64,000 nt of DNA from an uncultured Pseudokineococcus sp. (lineage in GTDB: Bacteria; Actinomycetota; Actinomycetes; Actinomycetales; Quadrisphaeraceae), in contig NZ_CANMAA010000002.1 in the NCBI RefSeq assembly GCF_947495735.1, positions 434,001 to 498,000 of the forward strand. The letters run 5' to 3'. The notes beneath the pieces were generated by a model that was not told the DNA's origin, made no database searches, and saw only the letters and a program-made list of their open reading frames with translations. The position numbers were made by a program, and so were the translations under genes. Positions 18,075-25,871 of the stretch are shown one piece after another (the stretch's first letter is position 1; every line of letters starts with the position of its first letter).

Positions 18075-19757
18075 TCAGTCGCGCGTGAGGCGGCGGTAGG
18101 TCACGCGGTGCGGGCGCGTGGCGTCCGGGCCCATCCGCTCGACCTTGTTCGCCTCGTAGGCGTCGAAGTTGCCCTCGAACCAGTACCAGCTCGACGGGTT
18201 CTCCGGGGTGCCCTCGTAGGCGAGGATGTGGGTGCACACCCGGTCGAGGAACCACCGGTCGTGGGAGATCACGACGGCGCAGCCGGGGAACTCCAGCAGC
18301 GCGTTCTCCAGGCTGCCGAGCGTCTCGACGTCGAGGTCGTTCGTCGGCTCGTCGAGGAGCAGCAGGTTGCCGCCCTCCTTGAGCGTCATCGCCAGGTTGA
18401 GGCGGTTGCGCTCACCACCGGAGAGCACGTCGGCGGGCTTCTGCTGGTCCGGGCCCTTGAACCCGAACGCGGAGACGTAGGCGCGCGAGGGCATCTCGAC
18501 GTTGCCGACGTGGATCCAGTCGAGCCCGTCGGAGACGGTCTCCCACAGCGTCTTGCTGTGGTCGAGCCCCTGCCGGCCCTGGTCGACGTAGCTCATCTTG
18601 ACCGTGTCGCCGACCTTGACCGTGCCCCCGTCGGCCTCCTCGAGACCCACGATGGTCTTGAACAGCGTCGTCTTGCCGACGCCGTTCGGGCCGATGACGC
18701 CGACGATGCCGTTGCGGGGCAGCGTGAACGACAGGCCGTCGATGAGGACCCGGTCCCCGAAGCCCTTCCGCAGGTCGGAGACCTCGATCACCTGGCTGCC
18801 CAGGCGCGGGCCCGGCGGGATCTGGATCTCCTCGAAGTCGAGCTTGCGCGTGCGGTCGGCCTCGGCCGCCATCTCCTCGTAGCGGGCCAGGCGCGCCTTG
18901 GACTTGGTCTGGCGGCCCTTGGCGTTGCTGCGCACCCACTCGAGCTCGTCCGCCAGGCGCTTGGCCATCTTGACGTCCTTCTTGCCCTGCACCTGCAGGC
19001 GGGCCTGCTTCTTCTCCAGGTAGGTGGAGTAGTTGCCCTCGTAGGGGTAGAGGCGCCCGCGGTCGACCTCGGCGATCCACTGCGCGACGTTGTCGAGGAA
19101 GTACCTGTCGTGCGTCACGGCGAGGACGGCGCCGGGGTAGGCCGCCAGGTGCTGCTCGAGCCAGGTCACGCTCTCGGCGTCGAGGTGGTTGGTGGGCTCG
19201 TCCAGCAGCAGCAGGTCGGGCTTGGACAGCAGCAGCTTGCAGAGCGCCACGCGGCGCTTCTCACCACCGGACAGGACCGTGACGTCGGCCTCGCCGGGGG
19301 GGCACCGCAGGGCGTCCATCGCCTGCTCGAGTTGGGAGTCGAGGTCCCACGCGTCGGCGGAGTCGATCTCCTCCTGCAGCGCGCCCATCTCGGTCATCAG
19401 GGCGTCGAAGTCGGCGTCCGGCTCGGCCATCTCGACGCCGATGGCGTCGAAGCGCTCCTTCTTGCGCACGATGTCGCCCAGGCCGTCCTTGACGTTGCCG
19501 AGGACGTCCTTGCCGGCGTCGAGCTGGGGCTCCTGCTCGAGGATGCCGACGCTGTAGCCCGGGGACAGGCGCGCCTCGCCGTTGGAGGGCTGGTCGAGCC
19601 CCGCCATGATCTTCAGGATCGTCGACTTGCCGGCGCCGTTGGGACCCACGACGCCGATCTTCGCGCCGGGGAAGAACGACATGCTGACGTCATCGAGGAT
19701 GACCTTGTCGCCGTGCGCCTTGCGCGCCTTGGTCATGGTGTAGATGAACTCGGCCAT
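18075..19757 (-). CDS. ettA: Energy-dependent translational throttle protein EttA
   Basis: 560-aa ABC-F protein with two ATP-binding cassettes and no membrane segment. Cassette 1: Walker A GPNGAGKST, signature VLSGGEKRRVAL, Walker B LLLLDEPTNHLD. Cassette 2: GPNGVGKTT, VLSGGERNRLNLA, LLLLDEPTNDLD. Between them lies a basic linker (KDVKMAKRLADELEWVRS) that contacts the ribosome P-site tRNA region. In E. coli EttA binds the ribosomal E site and gates the first elongation step according to ADP/ATP ratio. Length and motifs fit EttA rather than the resistance ABC-Fs. ATG 19757 follows TAGCCT (19764-19769) by 6 nt, so the mRNA is probably leaderless. Confidence 0.97.
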   Translation of the reverse strand: MAEFIYTMTKARKAHGDKVILDDVSMSFFPGAKIGVVGPNGAGKSTILKIMAGLDQPSNGEARLSPGYSVGILEQEPQLDAGKDVLGNVKDGLGDIVRKKERFDAIGVEMAEPDADFDALMTEMGALQEEIDSADAWDLDSQLEQAMDALRCPPGEADVTVLSGGEKRRVALCKLLLSKPDLLLLDEPTNHLDAESVTWLEQHLAAYPGAVLAVTHDRYFLDNVAQWIAEVDRGRLYPYEGNYSTYLEKKQARLQVQGKKDVKMAKRLADELEWVRSNAKGRQTKSKARLARYEEMAAEADRTRKLDFEEIQIPPGPRLGSQVIEVSDLRKGFGDRVLIDGLSFTLPRNGIVGVIGPNGVGKTTLFKTIVGLEEADGGTVKVGDTVKMSYVDQGRQGLDHSKTLWETVSDGLDWIHVGNVEMPSRAYVSAFGFKGPDQQKPADVLSGGERNRLNLAMTLKEGGNLLLLDEPTNDLDVETLGSLENALLEFPGCAVVISHDRWFLDRVCTHILAYEGTPENPSSWYWFEGNFDAYEANKVERMGPDATRPHRVTYRRLTRD

Positions 19758-19763
19758 GCCTGC

Positions 19764-19769
19764 AGGCTA
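19764..19769 (-). promoter_or_regulatory. ettA -10 box overlapping upstream stop codon
   Basis: TAGCCT on the minus strand. Its first three bases (19769-19767) are the TAG stop codon of the upstream GTPase gene, so terminator codon and promoter element share sequence. Confidence 0.65.
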
Positions 19770-21557
19770 GTGGCCGCGGCGCCGCCGTCCCGACCGAGAC
19801 GACCCGGCTCGTGCGCCGGCCCCCTCACCGGCGGCGCCGGCGGGCGCCAGGGCGGCGCGCACCCGCTCGTGCTCGTCGAGCACGCGGACCACCGGCGTCA
19901 GCACGGCGTCGGCGGCGACGCCCCGCACGGCGTCGTCGAGGCGCCCCTGCGCCGCCCGCCGCGCGCGGCGGGCACCGCGCGCGGCGAGGCGGGCGGACGC
20001 CGCGGCCAGCAGCGCACCGAGCACGAGCCCGCCGACCAGGAGCGCCGTGGCCAGCGGCACGAGGCGCTCGCCGTCCGTGCGCTCGGGCCCGACGGCGGGC
20101 ACCGGCAGCGGCGGCAGCTGCAGCCAGGCCGCCACCCCGAGGCCGACCAGCCACAGCAGGCCCACGAGCGCCGCAGCGGCCAGGAGGCCCTGGGCCACGC
20201 CGGCGACGGCCCACCAGCGCGGGGCGGCGCGGGGCAGCTCGACGCCCACGACGGCGCGGTCCAGCGCGTCGGCCACGTCGTGCCCGGCCGGGGCCGCGGC
20301 GTCGCGGACGGCCCGCGCCCACCGCGGCGGCAGCCCCGCCCCCGCCTCCTCGCCGACGCGACGGCCGGCGAGCTGCACGGCGGCGCGCTGGGACGGCGAC
20401 GGCGCGGGCACCGAGCTGACCACCAGGTCGTCGACGCCCTCCGCGTCGTGCTCGGCGACGGCGGAGCCGCGCCGCGGCTCGAGCCCCAGGCGGCGCAGCG
20501 GCTCCCGTCGCAGCCGCCCCGTCCAGCGCAGCGGCACCCAGCCGGTGCGGCGCTCGGCGCGACGGCGGTGGTCGGCCTCCACCGCGTCGACGACGGCGGG
20601 CACGCCCGCCGCGGCGCCGAGCGCGCGGACCAGCTCGTCGGCCCCGGGCACCTCCTCGGGCGCCGGCGCCGGTCGCGGCGCCTGCGCGGTGCTGCCCGCC
20701 AGGTCCGCGCGCACGCCCTCGAGGTCGGCCTCGGTGCGGCGCAGCGCGACCGCCCGGGCGGCGACGGCGTCGGCGAGCCGCGCGCGCAGGTCCGGCAGCC
20801 CCGCCCCCGTGCGCGCCGAGACCGGGAGCACCTCGACGCCGGCCAGGCCGTCCTCGGCGAGCAGGCGGCGCAGGTCCGCCTCGGCCGCGCGGGCGTCGTC
20901 GGCGCCGAGGCGGTCCACCTGGTTCAGCGCGAGCAGGACGACGTCCTCGTGCCCGGCGAGGCGGCGCAGGTAGCGCGCGTGGAGCGCGTCGTCGGCGTAC
21001 TTCTGCGGGTCGACGACCCACACGAGCAGGTCCACCAGACGCACCAGGCGGTCCACCTCGAGCCGGTGGGCCGCGGCCGTGGAGTCGTGGTCGGGAAGGT
21101 CGAGCAGCACGAGCCCGTGCAGGTCCTGCTCGTCCTGGGCGTCGAGCGCGCTCTCCCGGGCGGTGCGGTGCCGCTGGGGCACCTCGAGCCAGTCCAGCAG
21201 CTCCTCGGCGGGCTCGGCCCCCCACACGCAGGCGGTGGGGCGGGAGGTGGTGGGGCGCCGCACGCCGACCTGGGAGAGCGGGAGGCCGGTGAGGGCGTTG
21301 AACAGGCTCGACTTGCCGCTGCCGGTGGCGCCCGCGAGCGCCACGACCGTGCGGGCGCTGCCCAGGCGCAGCCGGTCCTCGGCGCGCTGGAGCACCGGCA
21401 GGGCCCGCTCGACGGCGTCCGGCTCCAGCCGCTCGCCGCCGACCTCGAGGGCTGAGCGCAGGTGGTCCACGCGGGCGACGAGCGCGACGCCGTCGACGGG
21501 ATGCGCGGCTCCCTCGGGCGCGCGGCGACGGCCGGGCAGACCGGTGCGCGCGCTCAC
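19767..21557 (-). CDS. Dynamin-like / YfjP-type GTPase, membrane-anchored
   Basis: 596-aa GTPase. G1 is GATGSGKSSLFNAL (about residues 55-68), switch region RRPTTSRPTACVWG, G3 DLPDHDS, G4 NQVD. The C-terminal half has two hydrophobic segments (WWAVAGVAQGLLAAAALVG and LATALLVGGLVLGALLAAA) and a basic tail RSGRRRRGH. GTG 21557 overlaps the stop of the upstream dynamin-like gene (GTGA). Two adjacent membrane-linked large GTPases resemble the bacterial dynamin pairs (for example Streptomyces DynA/DynB), which act in septum or membrane remodelling. That role here is inference, as direct homology to DynA/B cannot be checked. Confidence 0.85.
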   Translation of the reverse strand: MSARTGLPGRRRAPEGAAHPVDGVALVARVDHLRSALEVGGERLEPDAVERALPVLQRAEDRLRLGSARTVVALAGATGSGKSSLFNALTGLPLSQVGVRRPTTSRPTACVWGAEPAEELLDWLEVPQRHRTARESALDAQDEQDLHGLVLLDLPDHDSTAAAHRLEVDRLVRLVDLLVWVVDPQKYADDALHARYLRRLAGHEDVVLLALNQVDRLGADDARAAEADLRRLLAEDGLAGVEVLPVSARTGAGLPDLRARLADAVAARAVALRRTEADLEGVRADLAGSTAQAPRPAPAPEEVPGADELVRALGAAAGVPAVVDAVEADHRRRAERRTGWVPLRWTGRLRREPLRRLGLEPRRGSAVAEHDAEGVDDLVVSSVPAPSPSQRAAVQLAGRRVGEEAGAGLPPRWARAVRDAAAPAGHDVADALDRAVVGVELPRAAPRWWAVAGVAQGLLAAAALVGLLWLVGLGVAAWLQLPPLPVPAVGPERTDGERLVPLATALLVGGLVLGALLAAASARLAARGARRARRAAQGRLDDAVRGVAADAVLTPVVRVLDEHERVRAALAPAGAAGEGAGARAGSSRSGRRRRGH

Positions 21558-23314
21558 GGGGTCTCCTCGCGGGCCGCCGCCACCTCGGCGAGGTCCTGCT
21601 CGAGCCGAGCCGCGGCCCCGACGTCGACGCCGGTCGACTCGAGCACCTCCAGCAGCCGCAGCCGCGGGGCGTCGACGAGCTCGTCGACGCGGCGCAGCAG
21701 GTCGGCCCGCGCGCGCTCGGCCAGCGCCCGCACCGCGGCGTCGCCGAACACGGCCTCGAGGACCCGCTGCCCGACGGCGGCCGCGCCGACGCCCACGCCC
21801 ACCTCGGCCCCGGTGGGGATGAACGCGGTGCTGGCGAAGACCACGACCATGAGGGCGACGCCGAGGGCGTTGACGCCGAAGGACAGGACGCGGGCGCGGG
21901 TGCGGCGCCCCTCTCCCTCGGCGCGCACGAGGTCGAGCACCCCGCGCTGCCAGTCGCGCACGAGCCGGGCGACGCGCTCGTCGAAGTCCGCCGGCAGGTC
22001 GAGCACCGGCCCGGCGACGGCCACGACCTGCGCGCCGGCCGGCCGCGCCGTCCACCGGTCGCGCGTGCGGTCCAGCGCGGCGGCGCAGCGCGCACGGACC
22101 AGCGCCGCGACGCCGGAGCGCACGGCCTCCCCGACGGGCTCGGGCCCGGGCGCCGGACGCCCCCGGACGACGGCCCCGAGGCGGTCGCGCACGCGCCCGA
22201 CCGCCGCGTCGAAGGAGCGGAAGAACTCCCCCGTCCCCACGAACTCCTGCCAGCGCGCGAGCACCTCGCCGCGCAGGAGCGTGCCGTCCGTCAGCTCGGT
22301 CTCCAGCTCCTCGCGCCCCTGCGCGAAGGAGGTGACGACGTCGTCGCGCAGCGCTGCGACGGCGGCGGCCTGCCCGGCCGCCGCGCCCGCCACGGGGGCG
22401 AGCTCGCGCGGGAGGGCGTCCAGCGCCCCGGTGAGGGTGCGGCGGACCACGAGGGCGCGCTGGCGGGCGTCCCCGGCCAGGCCGGCGAGCCAGCGCCGCA
22501 GCGGCTCGACGGCGTCCTCGGGCAGCAGCCCGTCGTCGCCCGGGGTCGTCTCCAGCACCGAGAACAGCGGCGCGGCGCCCAGCCCGCCGTCGCGCAGCAT
22601 CCCGGCGAGGTCCGCGCGGACCTCCCGCAGGACGGCGGCGTCCCCCGGACCGGCCGGCACGCGGTCGAGCACCACGGCCACGGAGGCACCGCGTCGCGAG
22701 GCGCCGGCGAGCAGCTCCCACGGCACGGCGTCCGCGTAGCGAGAGGCCGTCGTCACGAAGATCCACAGGTCGGCGGCACCGAGCAGCTGCGCGGCGAGCG
22801 CGCGGTTGGCGTCGACCACGGAGTCGACGTCGGGGGCGTCCAGCAGCGCGAGCCCGGCCGGGGCCCCGGGCGAGGACACCAGGCGCAGGGCGCTCGCGGC
22901 GGGCGAGTCCGCCGTCGCGGGGCTGGACGGCTCGTCCTCCCCCGTGCTGCGGGCGAGCGCCGGGAGCACGCGGTCGCCGGTGAACCACTCGGCGTCGTCG
23001 GGGTGGTGGGCCAGGACGGGCGCGCGCGTGGTCGGCCGCAGAGCGCTGGCGCGCGTGACGCGCTCTCGCAGCAGCGAGTTCACGAGCGTCGACTTGCCGG
23101 CGCCCGTCGACCCGCCGACGACGGCGAGCAGCGGCGCGTCGGCCTGGCGCAGCCGCGGCAGCAGGTAGTCGTCGAGCTGGTCGCGCACGGCCCCCGCGCC
23201 GCTGCGGCCGCGCTGGGAGTCGGGCAGGTCCAGCGGCAGGTGCAGCTCGGCCAGGTCGTCCCGGAGGCGCTCGAGAGCTCGCAGGAGGGTGCCGCCGTCG
23301 CCCGCGTCGCTCAC
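21554..23314 (-). CDS. Dynamin-family GTPase
   Basis: 586-aa protein with an N-terminal Dynamin_N GTPase: G1 GGSTGAGKSTLVNSLL (about 60-75), G2-like ALRPTTRAPV, G3 LLDAPDVDSV. A long helical middle (about 250-430) rich in Arg/Ala/Glu follows. Near residues 480-535 is a hydrophobic hairpin (FGVNALGVALMVVVFAS, GVGVGAAAVGQRVL) that would insert into the membrane, as in bacterial dynamins. The C-terminus is a charged helix. GTG 23314 was preferred over GTG 23368 because homology begins there and CACTCT lies 6 nt upstream. It forms a coupled pair with the next GTPase; heteromeric assembly is likely. Confidence 0.87.
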   Translation of the reverse strand: MSDAGDGGTLLRALERLRDDLAELHLPLDLPDSQRGRSGAGAVRDQLDDYLLPRLRQADAPLLAVVGGSTGAGKSTLVNSLLRERVTRASALRPTTRAPVLAHHPDDAEWFTGDRVLPALARSTGEDEPSSPATADSPAASALRLVSSPGAPAGLALLDAPDVDSVVDANRALAAQLLGAADLWIFVTTASRYADAVPWELLAGASRRGASVAVVLDRVPAGPGDAAVLREVRADLAGMLRDGGLGAAPLFSVLETTPGDDGLLPEDAVEPLRRWLAGLAGDARQRALVVRRTLTGALDALPRELAPVAGAAAGQAAAVAALRDDVVTSFAQGREELETELTDGTLLRGEVLARWQEFVGTGEFFRSFDAAVGRVRDRLGAVVRGRPAPGPEPVGEAVRSGVAALVRARCAAALDRTRDRWTARPAGAQVVAVAGPVLDLPADFDERVARLVRDWQRGVLDLVRAEGEGRRTRARVLSFGVNALGVALMVVVFASTAFIPTGAEVGVGVGAAAVGQRVLEAVFGDAAVRALAERARADLLRRVDELVDAPRLRLLEVLESTGVDVGAAARLEQDLAEVAAAREETP

Positions 23315-23456
23315 GGCGCAAGAGTGCCAGTCACGGCGACCACCGGGGTGCAGGACCGGCCCCGCCACCCGGGGTGGCGCAGCCGTGCTGGCTGTCCGGG
23401 CTGGGCCGAGCCCTGACGGCGGAGCGCGGCAGCGAGCACGACGTGCCGGTGGTGCC

Positions 23457-23717
23457 TCAGCGCGACGACGAGTCGACGAGCCGGCGGGCCTCGTCCAGGT
23501 GCAGCGTCGACTCGACGAGCGTGGCGTCCCCGTCGCCGACGGCGTAGACGACGCGCACGAGGTCGCCCTCGACGCGGGCGACGACGGCGGGGAACGTGCC
23601 GTCCTCGTCCTCGCCGACGGCCCGCTCGGCGAGTACCTCGCAGCGCTCGACCCGCAGGGGCGGGGACTGGCGGCCCATCAGCCGGTCGAACGCGCGGGTC
23701 GTCGGGTCTGCGGCCAT
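23457..23717 (-). CDS. Conserved hypothetical protein, 86 aa
   Basis: Small acidic protein of unknown function with no membrane segment. It looks like a compact beta-rich fold: LRVERCEVLAERAV, FPAVVARVEGDLVRVVYAVG and ATLVESTLHLDEARRLV. The reading frame shows typical third-position GC use, and the start is supported by TACGCT (23726-23731) 8 nt upstream of ATG 23717, the leaderless pattern of confident genes here. No neighbour in an operon. Confidence 0.7.
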   Translation of the reverse strand: MAADPTTRAFDRLMGRQSPPLRVERCEVLAERAVGEDEDGTFPAVVARVEGDLVRVVYAVGDGDATLVESTLHLDEARRLVDSSSR

Positions 23718-23732
23718 GGCCGGGGAGCGTAG

Positions 23733-23762
23733 GGCCCGGCGACGACGGCGCGGCGCCGGGCC
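23733..23762 (-). terminator. Candidate terminator for tRNA-Arg(TCT)
   Basis: Nine-bp perfect arms (23733-23741 with 23754-23762, 12-nt loop) 34 nt downstream of the tRNA on the minus strand. Confidence 0.45.
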
Positions 23763-23795
23763 GACCGGAGGGACGGCCGCGGCGGAGCAGCTGGG

Positions 23796-23868
23796 CGCCC
23801 CCGGCAGGGATCGAACCTGCGACCGTCAGATTAGAAGTCTGCTGCTCTGTCCGCTGAGCTACGGGGGC
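23796..23868 (-). tRNA. tRNA-Arg (anticodon TCT)
   Basis: 73 nt, folds as a cloverleaf: 7-bp acceptor GCCCCCG/CGGGGGC, D stem GCTC/GAGC, anticodon loop CTTCTAA with TCT, T stem GCAGG/CCTGC with TTCGATC loop, discriminator G. No CCA encoded. The anticodon stem has a G-A mismatch at its outer pair (27-43). A TAGCCT -10 at 23907-23902 on the minus strand lies about 35 nt upstream. Confidence 0.95.
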
Positions 23869-24001
23869 TCGGCGCGGTCGGGCCGCCGCCGGGTGCGCCC
23901 GAGGCTACCGGCGCCGACCGCCCGGTGCGGTGGGACGCCTGCGGGGTCGCGTCGCTCACCACGTGGACGGTGAGGGCCTCGGGCCCGTGGAGCTCCACGC
24001 C

Positions 24002-24643
24002 TCAGTCGTGACGGCTCCCGGACGCGCGTCGCTGGACGAAGCGGGTGATGAGCTGCTGCAGCCGCTCGGGGTGCAGCAGCATCGGCAGGTGCCCGCCGGG
24101 CAGGTGCTCGGTGACGGCGGGCTGCAGCCGGGCGGCGGAGCGCTGCTGCAGCACCGCGGGCAGCTCGCTGTCGTCGTCGCTGAAGACGTAGCCCCGCCGC
24201 TCCGCCCGCACCCGCCCGCGGACGGGCGTGCGGTGGTAGGCCCTGGACTCCGGCGTCAGGTCGGCCAGCAGCCGCTGGACGGCGGCCTCGTCCGCACCGG
24301 CTGCCAGGTGCCTGCGGACCGCGGCCTCCGGCGGTCGCGTCCCGGCCAGGCGCATCACCACCGGCAGGACCCACCGCTGGGGTGCCGGCAGGCAGGAGGT
24401 GGAGGACTGCCCGTCCTCGGGGAAGACGGCGCTGAGACCGAGGACGGCGCCGATGCGCTCGGGCGCCAGGGCGGACAGCTCGGTCGCCACGAGACCACCC
24501 GCCGAGTGGGCCACCACGGCCACCGGACCGTTCTCGGCCAGGTCGTCGAGGGCGCCCAGCGCTGCCCGGGCGTGGTCGCCCGGCGTGGCGTGCGGTGAGT
24601 CGGGCGGGGCGCGACGGCCGAGTCCCCACACCGGCAGCCGCAA
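24002..24643 (-). CDS. Alpha/beta hydrolase lacking its N-terminus (possible pseudogene)
   Basis: 213 codons read from a TTG 4 nt after the nhaA stop. It keeps the nucleophile elbow VAHSAGGLVATEL, the helical cap and the catalytic His in LPGGHLPMLLHPE. It lacks the first ~40-50 residues of the fold (strands 1-4 with the HG oxyanion segment) normally found in 240-270 aa homologues. The frame remains open into nhaA, but I see no ATG or GTG there at a suitable position. Either nhaA replaced its 5' end by a deletion and this is a remnant, or a short coupled product is made. Family members are plant methylesterase-like or salicylate-esterase-like hydrolases. Substrate unknown. Confidence 0.6.
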   Translation of the reverse strand: MRLPVWGLGRRAPPDSPHATPGDHARAALGALDDLAENGPVAVVAHSAGGLVATELSALAPERIGAVLGLSAVFPEDGQSSTSCLPAPQRWVLPVVMRLAGTRPPEAAVRRHLAAGADEAAVQRLLADLTPESRAYHRTPVRGRVRAERRGYVFSDDDSELPAVLQQRSAARLQPAVTEHLPGGHLPMLLHPERLQQLITRFVQRRASGSRHD

Positions 24644-24647
24644 GCGC

Positions 24648-25871
24648 TCAGCCGATGGCCGCCGGGTCCGCGGGGTCCATGCCGAGGCGCTTCTTCTGCA
24701 GCTGCAGCGCGATGACGCCCAAGACCGCGGAGACGACGGAGGCCACGAGCACCGCGACCTTCGCCGCCTCGCGCAGCTCGCCGGGCGGGAAGGCCAGCTC
24801 GCACACCAGGAGCGAGACGGTGAAGCCGATGCCGGCGAGGACGGCGACGCCGAAGAGGTCGCGGGGCGCCTGGTCCTCCGCCAGTCGCAGCGGCGTGAAC
24901 CGCTCGAGGACGGTGACGGTCAGCAGCACGCCGATCGGCTTGCCCCCGACCAGCCCGAGCATCACGCCGACGGCCACCGGGTGGGCGAGCACGGAGCCGA
25001 GGCCCCCCGTGCCGACGACCGTGACCCCGGCCGCGAAGAAGGCGAAGACCGGCAGCGCGACGCCGGAGGAGATCGGGTTGACGACGTGGTCGACGCGCAT
25101 GCCGAGCGAGGTGGTCTCACCGCTGCGCGGCTTGGCGGGCACCGCGGCGCCGAGCAGGACGCCCGCGACGGTGGCGTGGATCCCCGAGCTGTGCACGAGG
25201 ACCCAGGTGAGGACGGCGAGGACCACGGCACCCGCGATGACGGCGCGGAGCGCGCCGGACGAGGACGGGCGTCGCCGGACCAGCCACGCGAAGGCGGCCA
25301 GCGGCACGAGCGCGGCGGCGAACCACCCGATGGCCAGGTCCTCGGTGTAGAAGATCGCGATCACGGTGATGGCCAGGAGGTCGTCCACGACCGCGAGCGT
25401 CAGCAGGAACGTGCGCACGCTCGCCGGGAGCCCGCGGCCGGCGACGACGAGGATCGCCACGGCGAACGCGATGTCGGTCGCCGTGGGCACGGCCCACCCC
25501 GAGAGCCCCTCGCCCGCCCCGAGCTCCAGCACGACGACGACGTAGAACAGCGCGGGCATCGCCATCCCGCCGACGGCGGCCAGCGCGGGCAGGGCCGCCC
25601 GCTTGGGGTCGCGCAGGCTGCCCACGCGGACCTCGCGCGTGATCTCCAGCCCCACGACGAAGAAGAAGATCGCGAGGACCCCGTCGCCGGCCCACTCGGC
25701 CAGCGACAGGTCGAGGTGCAGGGCCTCGGGTCCGACGACCGTCTCCGACAGCGCGGTGTACGCCTCCCGCCAGGGCGAGTTCGCCCACACCACGGCGACG
25801 ACGGCGCCCAGCATGAGGAGCAGGCCGCCGGTGCGCTCGTCCTCCAGGCGGGCGCGCAGACCTCCGCTCAC
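24648..25871 (-). CDS. nhaA: Na+/H+ antiporter NhaA
   Basis: 407-aa integral membrane antiporter with ~11-12 helices. Diagnostic pieces: LLLMLGAVVAVVWANSPW, IFFFVVGLEITREV, the unwound helix IV region WAVPTATDIAFAVAIL with the Asp pair of the ion site, VRTFLLTLAVVDDLLAI, and the C-terminal LFGVAVLAGIGFTVSLLV. The family exports Na+ or Li+ in exchange for protons and controls pH and salt tolerance. GTG 25871 overlaps the stop of the PrsW-like gene (GTGA), which sets the start and implies co-expression; the open frame beyond it is shadow. Confidence 0.96.
   Translation of the reverse strand: MSGGLRARLEDERTGGLLLMLGAVVAVVWANSPWREAYTALSETVVGPEALHLDLSLAEWAGDGVLAIFFFVVGLEITREVRVGSLRDPKRAALPALAAVGGMAMPALFYVVVVLELGAGEGLSGWAVPTATDIAFAVAILVVAGRGLPASVRTFLLTLAVVDDLLAITVIAIFYTEDLAIGWFAAALVPLAAFAWLVRRRPSSSGALRAVIAGAVVLAVLTWVLVHSSGIHATVAGVLLGAAVPAKPRSGETTSLGMRVDHVVNPISSGVALPVFAFFAAGVTVVGTGGLGSVLAHPVAVGVMLGLVGGKPIGVLLTVTVLERFTPLRLAEDQAPRDLFGVAVLAGIGFTVSLLVCELAFPPGELREAAKVAVLVASVVSAVLGVIALQLQKKRLGMDPADPAAIG

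Noticed and set aside
18069-21455. A plus-strand open frame of about 1128 codons across ettA and the GTPase
   Set aside because: Antisense shadow of EttA and GTPase coding sequence; His/Val/Gly-rich with no start signal or family.
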